A stretch of DNA of 64,000 bases from Pseudochelatococcus lubricantis. Lineage in GTDB: Bacteria; Pseudomonadota; Alphaproteobacteria; Rhizobiales; Beijerinckiaceae. The notes under the pieces were generated by a model. The model searched no databases. It was not told where the DNA came from and worked only from the letters and a program-made list of their open reading frames with translations. Positions 55,020 to 64,000 of the stretch are shown here, one piece after another (the first letter of the stretch is position 1; every line of letters begins with the position of its first letter). Made by a program: the position numbers and the translations under genes. Location: the NCBI RefSeq assembly GCF_042432495.1, contig NZ_JBHLXC010000002.1, positions 1,178,001 through 1,242,000 of the forward strand. The letters run 5' to 3'.

Positions 55020-55940
55020 ATGGCGAACATCACCGCTGCTCTGGTGAAAGAGCTCCGCGAAAAATCCGGTGCGGGCATGCTGGACTGCAAGAACGCATTG
55101 ACCGAAACCGATGGAGACATCGAGGCGGCGATCGACTGGCTGCGCACCAAGGGCCTCGCCCGCGCCGCCAAGAAGTCCGGCCGCGTGGCGGCGGAAGGGC
55201 TCGTCGCCGTCGCGGTCGACGGCGCGAAGGGCGTTGTCGTCGAGGTTAATGCGGAGACGGACTTCGTCGCCCGCAACGACCAGTTCCAGTCGCTCGCCCG
55301 CACCATCGCCGAGGTGGCGCTGAAGGTTGGCGGCGATGCTGCCGCCGTGAGCGGCGCGCCGTTCCCGCAGGGTGGCACGGTCGCCGAGGCCATCACCAGC
55401 GCCATCGCCACCATCGGTGAGAACATCACGCTGCGCCGTGTCGATACGCTGTCGGTGTCGGACGGCGTCGTCGCCTCCTACCTGCACAACGCGACCGGCG
55501 AGGGCCTTGGCCGCATCGGCGTGCTGGTGGGCCTCGAGTCGACCGGCAACAAGGATGAGCTGACGACGCTCGCGCGCCAGATCGCCATGCACGTCGCCGC
55601 CACCAATCCGGTCGCGCTCGACGCCGCCGGCGTGCCGGAGGATACGATTGCGCGCGAGAAGGCGATCCTGCTGGAGAAGAACGCCGGCAAGCCCGCGAAT
55701 GTGCTTGAGAAGATCGCCGAAAGCGGCCTGAAGAGCTACTTCAAGGAAGTGACGCTGGTCGAACAGCCCTTCATCCACGATACCTCGAAGTCTGTGGCGC
55801 AGGTCGTCAAGGAAGCCGAGGGCCGGGTGGGCGCTCCCGTCAAGCTCGTGGGTTACATCCGCTACGGTCTCGGCGATGGCGTCGAGAAGGAAGAAACGGA
55901 TTTCGCTAGTGAAGTAGCGGCCGCGGCGGGCGCGGCCTGA
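55020..55940 (+). CDS. tsf: Elongation factor Ts
   Basis: 306 residues. It opens MANITAALVKELREKSGAGM, contains the EF-Ts signature DCKNALTE and NAETDFVARND, and has the core domains through LLEKNAGKPANVLEKI. It exchanges GDP on EF-Tu. The start at 55020 has AGAGGA 8 bp upstream. It lies 108 bp after rpsB and is closed by an intrinsic terminator. Confidence 0.97.
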   Translation: MANITAALVKELREKSGAGMLDCKNALTETDGDIEAAIDWLRTKGLARAAKKSGRVAAEGLVAVAVDGAKGVVVEVNAETDFVARNDQFQSLARTIAEVALKVGGDAAAVSGAPFPQGGTVAEAITSAIATIGENITLRRVDTLSVSDGVVASYLHNATGEGLGRIGVLVGLESTGNKDELTTLARQIAMHVAATNPVALDAAGVPEDTIAREKAILLEKNAGKPANVLEKIAESGLKSYFKEVTLVEQPFIHDTSKSVAQVVKEAEGRVGAPVKLVGYIRYGLGDGVEKEETDFASEVAAAAGAA

Positions 55941-55948
55941 TCGTTCCG

Positions 55949-55976
55949 AAAGGCGGCGCCTGGCGCCGCCTTTTTT
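55949..55976 (+). terminator. Rho-independent terminator after tsf
   Basis: AAAGGCGGCGCC and GGCGCCGCCTTT pair around a single T, so a shorter effective loop forms, and six Ts end the structure. It lies 8 bp past the tsf stop codon and separates rpsB-tsf from pyrH. Confidence 0.9.
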
Positions 55977-56070
55977 ATGAGGCGGGGGTGCTCCCGCCTA
56001 TCGATTTTTCCCGGCGCGGTCCGATGCGCCTGCGCCGGGCAGTGCGGATGCTGGTCACAGGAGAAGCGGA

Positions 56071-56778
56071 ATGCGGTTGAAGCGAGTGCTGGTCAAACTG
56101 TCCGGGGAAGCTCTCGCGGGCCCGGGCGGGGCGGGGCTGCATGGCGAAACTCTGACGACCATCGCGTCGGACATTGCGGCGGCGGCCCACGACGGGCACG
56201 AGATCGCCGTCGTGGTTGGCGGCGGCAATTTCTTCCGCGGCGTGCAGGGGCTCAACAAGGGGCTCGACCGGCCCACCGCCGATTCGATCGGCATGCTGGG
56301 CACGGTCATGAACGCGCTGGCGCTGGAGCATGCGATCGACACCGCCGGCGTGCCGGCGCGCGCGATGTCGGCGGTGCCCATGCCGTCTCTGTGCGAAAGC
56401 TACGCCCGCAAGCGCGCGCTCGATCATATGGCGCACGGCAAGGTGGTGGTGATTGGCGGCGGAACGAGCAATCCCTACTTCACTACCGACACCGGCGCCG
56501 CGTTGCGGGCGGCGGAACTGGCCTGCCACGCGCTGCTGAAGGGCACCAACGTGGACGGCGTCTACACCGCCGATCCCAAGACACATCCGGATGCGACGCG
56601 CTACGATCGCCTCACCCACGACGAGGCCATCGGCCGGAATTTGAAGGTGATGGACACTACCGCTTTTGCGCTTGCGCGCGAAGCGGGATTGACGGTGGTG
56701 GTGTTTTCCGTTTTGGATGCTGGCGCAATCGGCGCCGTTCTGTCCGGCACGGGGCGATATACACTGGTGACTCCCTGA
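56071..56778 (+). CDS. pyrH: UMP kinase
   Basis: 235 residues of the amino-acid-kinase fold. Motifs are RVLVKLSGEALAG, VVVGGGNFFRGVQGLNKGLDRPTADSIGMLGTVMNALALE, GTSNPYFTTDT and KGTNVDGVYTADPKTHPDA. It phosphorylates UMP to UDP with ATP and is allosterically regulated by GTP/UTP in bacteria. The GGAGAAG site precedes the ATG. Confidence 0.97.
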   Translation: MRLKRVLVKLSGEALAGPGGAGLHGETLTTIASDIAAAAHDGHEIAVVVGGGNFFRGVQGLNKGLDRPTADSIGMLGTVMNALALEHAIDTAGVPARAMSAVPMPSLCESYARKRALDHMAHGKVVVIGGGTSNPYFTTDTGAALRAAELACHALLKGTNVDGVYTADPKTHPDATRYDRLTHDEAIGRNLKVMDTTAFALAREAGLTVVVFSVLDAGAIGAVLSGTGRYTLVTP

Positions 56779-56921
56779 ACGGATTCGCGCCCTTCGCACA
56801 GCGGCTCCAGAGCCGCCTCGCCATACGGGTGGAGAGAAGGCCCATCGGGCGGGGAACCGGTTCCCAACGATGATCCGGCCGCGTCCCGCGATGCGGCAAC
56901 GGCAAGAAAAGGGCGTATTTG

Positions 56922-57479
56922 ATGGCTGGTAGTTTTGATCTCGACGATATCAAGCGGCGCATGCAGGGGGCGATTGCGGCCTTGCGGCACGATCTCAGCA
57001 GTCTGCGCACGGGACGCGCGTCGCCGAGCATCCTCGATCCCATCCAGGTCGATGCCTATGGCACGCCGACGCCGATCAGCCAGCTCGCGACGGTGAGCGT
57101 GCCGGAGCCCCGGCTCCTCAGCGTGCAGGTCTGGGACCGCGGCGTGGTCGGCGCAGTGGAAAAGGCAATCCGCGAATCGGATCTCGGCCTCAACCCGCAG
57201 ACCGAAGGGCAGGTCATCCGGCTGCGCATTCCCGAGATGAACGAGCAGCGCCGCAAGGAAATGGTGAAGGTCGCGAACAAGTATGCCGAGGAGGCGCGCG
57301 TCGCCGCCCGCCACGTACGCCGCGACGGTCTCGACACTCTCAAGAAGCTTGAGAAGGACGGCCTCAGCGAGGACGAATCGGCCCGTCACGCCGACCAGGT
57401 GCAGAAGGCGACCGACCAGACCATCGCCGAGATCGACCAGACGGTCGCCGCCAAGGAAAAGGAAATCCTCCAGGTGTGA
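56922..57479 (+). CDS. frr: Ribosome recycling factor
   Basis: 185 residues, exactly the usual length. SLRTGRASPSILDPIQVDAYG, PEPRLLSVQVWD and IRLRIPEMNEQRRKEMVKVA are diagnostic. With EF-G it splits post-termination ribosomes. The ATG at 56922 is preferred over an adjacent TTG; an AAAAGGG site lies 10 bp upstream. It follows pyrH as in most proteobacteria. Confidence 0.97.
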   Translation: MAGSFDLDDIKRRMQGAIAALRHDLSSLRTGRASPSILDPIQVDAYGTPTPISQLATVSVPEPRLLSVQVWDRGVVGAVEKAIRESDLGLNPQTEGQVIRLRIPEMNEQRRKEMVKVANKYAEEARVAARHVRRDGLDTLKKLEKDGLSEDESARHADQVQKATDQTIAEIDQTVAAKEKEILQV

Positions 57480-57693
57480 GGATGGGCTGTCGCGTCCGGC
57501 CGCTGCCGGTGGCGGCCGGCTGGCCGGGTTGACGCTGAAGTTCCGGGCGCGATCCGGCTCAATCCGCTATAGAGGCCGGACAGGGCCGGCGCCGCCGGCC
57601 GCGTGGCGCAGCTTCCGCGCAGGATGCGGGTTGCAGACGGAGACAGATCGATTGACCACGATACCCCGCTTGGAGGGGAAAGCCGGAGGGGGC

Positions 57694-58515
57694 ATGGGGC
57701 TTGCGTCCGGGGGAGATAAGGTGGCGGCTGAAGGCGCTCGCCAGGCGGCCGTCACGGCGCCTCCCGCGCATGTCGCGATCATCATGGATGGCAACGGCCG
57801 CTGGGCGCGCGCGCGCGGGCTGCCCCGGTTCAAGGGCCACCACAGCGGCGTCGAGGCGGTGCGGCGCACGGTCCGCGCCGCGACCGAACTGGGTATCCGC
57901 TATCTGACCATCTACAGCTTCTCGTCGGAAAACTGGCGGCGGCCCGCGGCCGAAGTCGCGGAGCTGATGGGGCTGCTGAAGCTGTTCATCCGCCGCGATC
58001 TGGCCGATCTCGTGCGCAACGACGTGCGCGTGCGCATCATCGGCGATCGCGCCGGGCTGTCGGCCGATATCGTCGCACTTCTGGACGAGGCGCAGGACCG
58101 CACAGCCGACAACACCGGGCTGACGCTGACGGTCGCCTTCAACTACGGCGGGCGGCAGGAGGTGGTGCGCGCGGTGCGCGTGCTGGCGGAGAAGGTCGTG
58201 CGCGGCGAGATCGCACCCGGCGACATCACCGAGGAGATGCTCGACGAGCATCTCGATACCGCCGGCATCCCCGACCCCGATCTGGTGATCCGTACGTCGG
58301 GCGAGCAGCGCCTGTCGAATTTCCTGCTGTGGCAGGCGGCATATGCCGAACTCGTCTTCATGCCGATCTACTGGCCGGACTTCGACCGCGCCGCGCTTGA
58401 GGCGGCCATTGCCGAATTCCGCCGCCGCGAGCGCCGGTTCGGCAGCCTCGGCGTCGACGACCCGGATGTGGACCGTGCCGGCGCGGATGACACCGGGGCG
58501 CGGGGTGACGTGTAG
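57694..58515 (+). CDS. uppS: Undecaprenyl diphosphate synthase (cis-prenyltransferase)
   Basis: 273 residues. The catalytic Asp is in VAIIMDGNGRWA; RFKGHHSGVEAVRRTVRAATELG, YSFSSENWRRP, TVAFNYGGRQE and DLVIRTSGEQRLSNFLLWQ are family blocks. It makes the C55 lipid carrier for peptidoglycan and LPS. Start choice is open: ATG 57694 (GGAGGG site) or GTG 57721 (GGGGAG site), both with decent ribosome-binding sites. cdsA starts 10 bp after the stop codon. Confidence 0.95.
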   Translation: MGLASGGDKVAAEGARQAAVTAPPAHVAIIMDGNGRWARARGLPRFKGHHSGVEAVRRTVRAATELGIRYLTIYSFSSENWRRPAAEVAELMGLLKLFIRRDLADLVRNDVRVRIIGDRAGLSADIVALLDEAQDRTADNTGLTLTVAFNYGGRQEVVRAVRVLAEKVVRGEIAPGDITEEMLDEHLDTAGIPDPDLVIRTSGEQRLSNFLLWQAAYAELVFMPIYWPDFDRAALEAAIAEFRRRERRFGSLGVDDPDVDRAGADDTGARGDV

Positions 58516-58525
58516 TGGGCGGTCG

Positions 58526-59461
58526 ATGAGCAATCCCCGCATGCCCGGCGCGCCTTCGTCCGATCCCTCCGGTGCCGGTCCGGCGGGAAAAGCGCGTTCG
58601 GAGTTGTCCGCTCGCGTCGCCTCCGCGCTCGTGCTGGCTGCGATCGCGATCGCAGCGACATGGTGGGGCGGGCTGCCGTTCGCGGCGCTGTGGGCGCTGG
58701 CCGCCGGGGTCGTCGTTTTCGAATGGCTCGGGCTCGTCGGATCGCGCGTCGCCGACACAGAAGGCTCCCTGCCGGCCGCCGGCGCGCTGCCCTTGGTCTT
58801 GCGCCTGCTCGCGGCGATGCTGACCGGCCTGCTTCCGCTATTCGCCGCACTCGGGTTCCATCGGGCCGTCATCGCCGGCGCAGCGGCGGCGCTCGTTACG
58901 GCAGCTGTGTGGGGGCTGGCCGCTGGACGCGGCGCGCGCGGGGTGGAGCGCGTCATCCCGGCGCTGGCCGGCGTTGCATGCGGCGCGCTGATCGGCCTGA
59001 CGCCGGTTCTCGTGCGCGCCGTGTCGGGCGTCGGGGCGGCCGCCATAGCGTGGATGTTCGCCGTGACCTGGACGACGGACATCGCCGCCTATTTCTCCGG
59101 GCGCGCCATTGGCGGCCCCCGGCTGTGGCCGCGTGTCAGCCCCAACAAGACGTGGGCGGGATGCATCGGCGGCACGCTGGCAGGCACGTTCATGGGCTGG
59201 CTGGTGGCCTCTCTCGCGCAAGGCGCCGGTGTGGCGGTGCCGTGGAGCGCCCTTGCAGTCGCCGGCGCGTCGGCGTTTGCGTCGCTTGCCGGGCAGGCGG
59301 GTGATCTCGCCGAATCGGCGTTCAAGCGCCGGGCGGGCGTCAAGGATTCCAGCGGACTCATTCCCGGCCACGGCGGCTTCATGGACCGGCTGGACGGGTT
59401 CGCGGCCGTTTGCCTGCTGGTCGCCATCGCGCTCGCCGCGGGCGCGTTCGCAACGAATTAG
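58526..59461 (+). CDS. cdsA: Phosphatidate cytidylyltransferase (CDP-diacylglycerol synthase)
   Basis: 311 residues with about seven membrane helices. The family signature is complete: SAFKRRAGVKDSSGL and then IPGHGGFMDRLDG near the C-terminus, and SPNKTWAGCIGG upstream. It makes CDP-diacylglycerol, the precursor for the psd/pssA branch at 42-44 kb. It lies between uppS and dxr in the standard cluster. Confidence 0.95.
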   Translation: MSNPRMPGAPSSDPSGAGPAGKARSELSARVASALVLAAIAIAATWWGGLPFAALWALAAGVVVFEWLGLVGSRVADTEGSLPAAGALPLVLRLLAAMLTGLLPLFAALGFHRAVIAGAAAALVTAAVWGLAAGRGARGVERVIPALAGVACGALIGLTPVLVRAVSGVGAAAIAWMFAVTWTTDIAAYFSGRAIGGPRLWPRVSPNKTWAGCIGGTLAGTFMGWLVASLAQGAGVAVPWSALAVAGASAFASLAGQAGDLAESAFKRRAGVKDSSGLIPGHGGFMDRLDGFAAVCLLVAIALAAGAFATN

Positions 59462-59584
59462 GCGCCGGAAAGGGCGAACGGCGTTCCATTGCGGTTCGTC
59501 ATGCCCTATCCACGGGCGGCTGTTATTGGCCGTGTGCTGCTGGTCGACGATGGGCGCCCGCCGCACGAAGATCGGGGAGTGAGC

Positions 59585-60769
59585 ATGAGTACACGCATCG
59601 TTCTGCTGGGCGCCACGGGCTCCGTGGGCAGTGCTGTCGTGGACGTGATCGTGCGCCATCCCGAGCATTTTCGGGTCGAGGCGATCGTTTCGGGCGGCAG
59701 CGATGTGCGGGCGCTTGCGGCCGTGGCGCAGCGGACTGGCGCGCGATTCGCGGCGGTCGCCGACCCTGCCAGGGGCGCGGCGTTGAAGAGCGCGCTCGCC
59801 GATGCCGGATTGAATATCGAGAGCGGCGCTGGCGAGTCGGCCGTGAATGCGGCGGTGGACCACGACAGCGATCTGGTGGTGGCGGCGATCGCCGGAACGG
59901 CGGGCCTGCGGGCCACGCATCGCGCCATCCGGCCGGGCCGCCGGATCGCGCTCGCCAACAAGGAAACACTGGTCTGCGCCGGTGAGGCGTTCATGCGCGG
60001 CGCGCGCGAGGCCGGCGTCGATATCCTGCCGCTCGATTCGGAGCACAACGCCCTCTGGCAGGCGATGGGCGCCGCGCGGCCCGAGGATGTCGAGGAACTC
60101 GTCCTCACCGCCTCCGGCGGCCCGTTCCTGAGCTGGACGGCGGAGGCCATCGCCGCCGCGACGCCGGAACAGGCGCTGAAACATCCGAACTATTCGATGG
60201 GCGCCAAGATCACCATCGATTCCGCGTCGATGATGAACAAGGGGCTTGAGGTGATCGAGGCGCATCATCTCTTCGGCATCGACCGCGCGCGCCTGCGGGT
60301 GCTCGTGCATCCGCAGCAGGCGGTGCATGGCCTTGTCGGTTTTCGGGACGGTTCGGTCGTGGCCGGCCTCGCGGCGCCCGATATGCGCATTCCCGCCGCC
60401 CATTGCCTGGGCTTGCCCGGCCGCCTGCACACGACCCTGCCGCGCCTTGACCTTGCCGCATTCGGCAGGCTTGACTTCATCCATGCTGATACCGCCCGGT
60501 TCCCCGCGCTGGCGCTCGCCTTCGAGGCGCTGGAGGCGGGGGGCGGCATGCCGACGATTCTCAACGCGGCCAACGAGATCGCAGTGGAAGCGTTTCTGGC
60601 GCGCCGGATCGGGTTCGGCCGCATCGCGGGCCTGGTGAGCGAGGCCTGCGAGGCACTGTCGGACAGGGGGGGGGAGGCGCCGGCGAGTATTCCGGAGGCG
60701 CTGGCGCTGGACGACGAGGCGCGCGGCTGGGTGCGCGCGCGGCTGGCCCGCTGTTCGGCAGTCGCATAG
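59585..60769 (+). CDS. dxr: 1-deoxy-D-xylulose 5-phosphate reductoisomerase
   Basis: 394 residues. The NADPH loop LLGATGSVGSAVVDVI opens it; ALANKETLVCAGE, PLDSEHNALWQ, LTASGGPFL, HPNYSMGAKITIDSASMMNKGLE and PTILNAANEIAVEAFL are the metal and substrate blocks. It makes MEP in the non-mevalonate isoprenoid pathway that supplies UppS, two genes upstream. The ATG at 59585 has a GGGGAG site. Confidence 0.97.
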   Translation: MSTRIVLLGATGSVGSAVVDVIVRHPEHFRVEAIVSGGSDVRALAAVAQRTGARFAAVADPARGAALKSALADAGLNIESGAGESAVNAAVDHDSDLVVAAIAGTAGLRATHRAIRPGRRIALANKETLVCAGEAFMRGAREAGVDILPLDSEHNALWQAMGAARPEDVEELVLTASGGPFLSWTAEAIAAATPEQALKHPNYSMGAKITIDSASMMNKGLEVIEAHHLFGIDRARLRVLVHPQQAVHGLVGFRDGSVVAGLAAPDMRIPAAHCLGLPGRLHTTLPRLDLAAFGRLDFIHADTARFPALALAFEALEAGGGMPTILNAANEIAVEAFLARRIGFGRIAGLVSEACEALSDRGGEAPASIPEALALDDEARGWVRARLARCSAVA

Positions 60770-60904
60770 AGCATTCGAGGAGTGTTTCCGCCTTTTGCCG
60801 CAAGGCCGGCACAGCGGATGGAAATGCGGAGCGCTATCGCTCTATCCCTTTGTTTATAAATTAAATTATCCGAAAGCGGTACCCATTCTCGTAATGATGC
60901 TCTA
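60767..60904. repeat. Palindromic intergenic repeat between dxr and rseP
   Basis: TAGAGCATT begins at the dxr stop codon and AATGATGCTCTA ends at 60904, pairing imperfectly. The right part (CCGAAAGCGGTACCC, then ATGATGCTCTA) resembles a motif I know as frequent in Rhizobiales intergenic regions. The 249-bp gap between dxr and rseP has no gene. Confidence 0.55.
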
Positions 60905-61018
60905 GGTTACGGATCAACGCGCCCTCGGATTCGGAAAGCAGAAGCCGCTTTCTCCGGAAGCGCGATGGAACGCAGGCGCGGCGGAGGCAGGCTTCCGCCA
61001 CGCGGGGAAAGGAACAGA

Positions 61019-62191
61019 ATGGAACTTCTCGCGGGAGTTGTCGGAGGCATCGGCAACACGGCGGTCTCGCTGGCCGGCACGATTCTGGCGTTTCTGTTTG
61101 TGCTCACGCTCGTCGTGTTCATTCACGAGTTCGGCCATTTCATCGTCGCGCGCTGGTGCGGGGTGAAGGTGCGCACCTTCTCTATCGGCTTCGGCGCGGA
61201 ACTGTTCGGCTGGAACGACCGGACGGGAACGCGCTGGCGCTTGTCGGCGATTCCGCTTGGCGGCTACGTCAAGTTCGCGGGCGATGCCAACGCGGCCAGC
61301 GTTCCCGATTTTGACGCCGCGCGGACGATGTCCGCCGAGGAGCGCGAGGGCAGCATCTTCCACAAGACGGTGGGCCAGCGGGCCGCCATCGTCGCGGCCG
61401 GCCCCTTCGCCAACTTTCTGCTGGCGATAGCGATCTTCGCCGCCATGACCTATTTCAACGGCAAGCAGATACTGATGCCGCGTATCGAGACGGTACAGGC
61501 AGGCAGCGCGGCCGAGCGGGCCGGGTTTCTGCCCGGAGATCTCGTGCTCTCCATCGATAACGTCACCATCGACGGCTTCGCCGACATGCAGCGAATCGTC
61601 GGCATGAACGCCGGCGAGAGCCTGGCCTTCGTGGTGGACCGCGGCGGCGTGCAGACGCCGCTCACGGCCGTTCCCGACCTGCGCGAGGTCACCTCGCCGC
61701 TTGGAACGCAGCGCATCGGCGTGCTCGGCATACAGGCCGCCAACGACGCCGCGAACTGGCGCACGGAAAGTTACGGCCTCGCGGGATCGCTGCGGATGGG
61801 CGTGCTCGACACGTGGCAGGTGGTGACGCAGACTTACCACTATCTTGGCCGTGTCATCACCGGAAAGGAATCGACGGAGCAACTGTCGGGTCCGATTCGT
61901 ATTGCCGAAGTATCCGGCAAGGTCGCGCGCGTCGGCGGGCTGGTGGGGCTGCTGAATCTCGCGGCGCTGCTGTCGGTGTCGATCGGATTGATTAACCTCG
62001 TTCCCATTCCGATGCTGGATGGCGGGCATCTGTTGTTCTATGCTATTGAGGCGGTGCGTGGCAGGCCCCTGAGCGAGGAAGCCCAGGAGATCGGCTTTCG
62101 CATCGGTCTGGCGCTTGTCATGATATTGATGCTGTTCGTAACGTGGAACGACCTCTCCCACTTGGGTGGTCTGTTCAAGGCCGGCGGATGA
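61019..62191 (+). CDS. rseP: Site-2 protease RseP (RIP metalloprotease)
   Basis: 390 residues with four membrane helices. The zinc site HEFGH (His36, Glu37, His40) lies in the first helix and the third ligand is in PIPMLDGGHLLFYAIEA. A PDZ domain (about 125-200, PRIETVQAGSAAERAGFLPGD) sits between. It cleaves anti-sigma factors and signal-peptide remnants in the inner membrane. The start at 61019 has AAAGGA. It is followed by bamA, the normal order. Confidence 0.95.
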   Translation: MELLAGVVGGIGNTAVSLAGTILAFLFVLTLVVFIHEFGHFIVARWCGVKVRTFSIGFGAELFGWNDRTGTRWRLSAIPLGGYVKFAGDANAASVPDFDAARTMSAEEREGSIFHKTVGQRAAIVAAGPFANFLLAIAIFAAMTYFNGKQILMPRIETVQAGSAAERAGFLPGDLVLSIDNVTIDGFADMQRIVGMNAGESLAFVVDRGGVQTPLTAVPDLREVTSPLGTQRIGVLGIQAANDAANWRTESYGLAGSLRMGVLDTWQVVTQTYHYLGRVITGKESTEQLSGPIRIAEVSGKVARVGGLVGLLNLAALLSVSIGLINLVPIPMLDGGHLLFYAIEAVRGRPLSEEAQEIGFRIGLALVMILMLFVTWNDLSHLGGLFKAGG

Positions 62192-62349
62192 GGGCGTGAC
62201 CGGAAGGCAACGGCCTTTCGGGAAATGACCCGGCGGGACAGACGGGCGTTTGCACGAGCGTGCTTTATCTGTAGAAGCGTGTAGTCATAGGACTTCCATA
62301 GGCCGGCGTTTAGCCTGGCCCATAGAGCGTGAGTGAAGGGCGGCACCTG

Positions 62350-64000
62350 ATGACGCGGAGAACGACCAACAGCCGGTATGCGGCACTGACGGGGGTATCG
62401 ACCTGCCTCCTGGCGCTGGCGATGACCGTCGGACCGATGAATCAGGCGAATGCGCAGGCCGGTGCATCGCCGGCGGGCGCGGCTCATTCCCGCGCGGCGC
62501 AGGGCGAGCGGATCAACCGCGTGGTTTTCGAGGGCAACAAGAAGCTCAACAAGGACCAGCTCGGCGGCGTCGTCACCGTCCAGGCCAATAACCCCTACAA
62601 TCAGGCGACGGTCAACGCCGATGTCGAGCGCATCCGGGATGCGTACCGGCGCTCCGGCCGCTCCCTCGCGTCGGTCACGGCGCGAGCGGTGCCGCTGCCC
62701 AACGGCACCGTCGACGTGGTCTTCACGGTCAACGAGGGCGACAAGACCGGCGTGAAGGAAATCAACTTCGTCGGCAACAATGCCTTTTCGTCCTATCGGC
62801 TGCGCAACCTCATGTCGACGACGGAGTCCAACTTCCTGTCGTGGCTGAAGTCGTCGGACGTCTACGATCCGGTGCGTATCGCCTCGGATGAGGATACCAT
62901 CCGCCGCTACTACCTGCGCAACGGCTATGCCGATTTCCAGATTCTCTCGACGGACGTCGTGTTCGACGAGCAGCGGGGGGGCTATGTCGTCACCATGACG
63001 GTGTCGGAAGGGCAGCGCTACCGCATCAGCGACGTGAACGTCGATTCGCGCGTGGCGAACGTGTCGTCCGAACAGCTCCAGCCGCTGGTGCGCACCCGCG
63101 CCGGCGACGTCTATGACGTCGAGGCCGTGGAAAAATCGCTTGAGCGAATCACCAACGAGATCAGCGGCGAGGGCAATCCCTTCGTGCAGGTCCGTCCCAC
63201 CGGGCTGCGCAACCCGGAGGCGGGCACCGTCTCCCTGCAATACGTGGTCGATGACGGTCCGCACCTCTACATCGAGCGGATCAACGTGCGCGGCAACAGC
63301 CGCACGCGCGATTACGTGGTGCGCCGCGAGTTCGATATCGGCGAAGGCGATGCCTATAACAAGGTCCTGATCGACCGCGCGGAGCGGCGGCTCAACAACC
63401 TCGGCCACTTCAAGGCCGTGCGCATCACCAGTGAGCCGGGATCGACGCCCGACCGCGTGGTCGTCAACGTGGATGTCGAGGATCAGTCCACTGGCCAGTT
63501 CTCGGTTTCAGGCGGCTACTCGACGTCGGACGGCTTCATCGGCGAAGTGGCGGTCTCCGAATCGAACTTCCTCGGCCGCGGCCAGTTCGTGCGGCTTGCC
63601 GGCTCCTGGGGTCAGTATTCGCAGGGCGTGGATTTCTCGTTCACCGAGCCCTACTTCCTCGGCCAGCGCATGGCGTTCGGCTTCGATGTGTTCTCGAAGT
63701 ACTCGGACAACAGCCGCTACTCCCGCTATGAGGACCGCGTGACGGGTGGCCAGCTCCGTCTCGGCCTGCCGATCGACGAGGCGACGACGCTGACGCTGCG
63801 CTACTCGCTTTATCAGTCGCGCATCAAGGTGCCGAATACGTGGCGCGATCCGTATGGCGACTGTTCCGCGCCGCTGCCCGGCTACACCGCGCTCAACCCG
63901 GACGGCAGCGCCACCTACCCGAATTGTACGTGGGACGGCGAGGCGTCGCTGGCGATCAAGGAAGCCGCCGGCACGAACCTGACGTCGCTCGTGGGCGCGA
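62350..64000 (+). CDS. bamA: Outer membrane protein assembly factor BamA (3' end outside window)
   Basis: About 550 codons are visible from ATG 62350. A signal peptide (about 1-36, ending ANAQA) is followed by four to five POTRA domains (RINRVVFEGNKKLNKDQLGG opens the first; KEINFVGNNAFSS and YIERINVRGNSRTRDYVVRREF begin later ones). The beta-barrel begins near GQFSVSGGYSTSDGF, and the frame is open to the last base. BamA inserts barrel proteins into the outer membrane. The gap from rseP is 158 bp. Confidence 0.95.
   Translation, partial: MTRRTTNSRYAALTGVSTCLLALAMTVGPMNQANAQAGASPAGAAHSRAAQGERINRVVFEGNKKLNKDQLGGVVTVQANNPYNQATVNADVERIRDAYRRSGRSLASVTARAVPLPNGTVDVVFTVNEGDKTGVKEINFVGNNAFSSYRLRNLMSTTESNFLSWLKSSDVYDPVRIASDEDTIRRYYLRNGYADFQILSTDVVFDEQRGGYVVTMTVSEGQRYRISDVNVDSRVANVSSEQLQPLVRTRAGDVYDVEAVEKSLERITNEISGEGNPFVQVRPTGLRNPEAGTVSLQYVVDDGPHLYIERINVRGNSRTRDYVVRREFDIGEGDAYNKVLIDRAERRLNNLGHFKAVRITSEPGSTPDRVVVNVDVEDQSTGQFSVSGGYSTSDGFIGEVAVSESNFLGRGQFVRLAGSWGQYSQGVDFSFTEPYFLGQRMAFGFDVFSKYSDNSRYSRYEDRVTGGQLRLGLPIDEATTLTLRYSLYQSRIKVPNTWRDPYGDCSAPLPGYTALNPDGSATYPNCTWDGEASLAIKEAAGTNLTSLVGA

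Noticed and set aside
58838..60484. 548-residue frame antisense to cdsA and dxr
   Set aside because: Covers two conserved genes on the other strand, with no domain of its own.

Overview
This window looks like a core-chromosome segment of a high-GC alphaproteobacterium of the order Hyphomicrobiales (Rhizobiales). Several things point there: a rhizobial-type flagellar motor block with MotC, a purC-purS-purQ-purL-bolA-grxD run, a DUF1476 (ATP synthase zeta) protein, a TIGR02302/DUF4175 protein, S2 with a helix-hairpin-helix tail, and palindromic intergenic repeats of a style common in this order. Genus is not assignable from the sequence alone. Coding density is high and most genes are housekeeping.

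Layout. 1-2.3 kb: the 3' end of tex and a membrane-anchored alpha/beta hydrolase. 2.3-9.4 kb (minus strand): a tightly packed flagellar operon read as fliF, a FliH-like gene, motB, motC, fliK and a lytic transglycosylase, mostly joined by ATGA overlaps, with a CtrA-like motif just upstream of fliF. 9.6-14.5 kb: a TPR protein, prpE, two divergent YdcH-like small proteins, an esterase and the zeta subunit. 15-20 kb: de novo purine genes, then bolA and a monothiol glutaredoxin. 20-30 kb: tlpA, lptM, lysA, hemF, an ABC exporter, trmL, the TIGR02302 protein, a twin-TM protein, a cobalamin adenosyltransferase and a rhomboid protease. 30-33 kb: etfB, etfA and a 3-hydroxyacyl-CoA dehydrogenase, ended by a strong terminator. 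33-40 kb: a DUF6456 gene coupled to a small DnaA-domain-IV-like gene, a large proline-rich membrane protein, an Fe superoxide dismutase with a possible Tat leader, and an ABC-F ATPase.

40-45.9 kb: a nucleotide-sugar dehydrogenase, a Crp/Fnr regulator, psd and pssA (phosphatidylethanolamine synthesis), a phasin-like protein, maf, yacG and tRNA-Phe. 45.9-49.1 kb, between tRNA-Phe and tRNA-Ser, is the only accessory-looking stretch. It holds a 1.42-kb unit bounded by 104-bp near-perfect inverted repeats around one orphan secreted-protein gene, then a dienelactone-hydrolase-like gene and a MAPEG protein. 49.3-64 kb: hspQ, dnaE, and the conserved envelope/translation run rpsB-tsf-pyrH-frr-uppS-cdsA-dxr-rseP-bamA (bamA runs off the end).

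I found no CRISPR array, prophage, recognisable transposase, secretion system or biosynthetic cluster, and no convincing new multi-gene system. The best leads are the inverted-repeat-bounded unit near tRNA-Phe, a family of long palindromic intergenic elements, a DnaA-box cluster at 39.6-39.75 kb, the DnaA-like/DUF6456 gene pair with its own palindrome, and the two-start superoxide dismutase.
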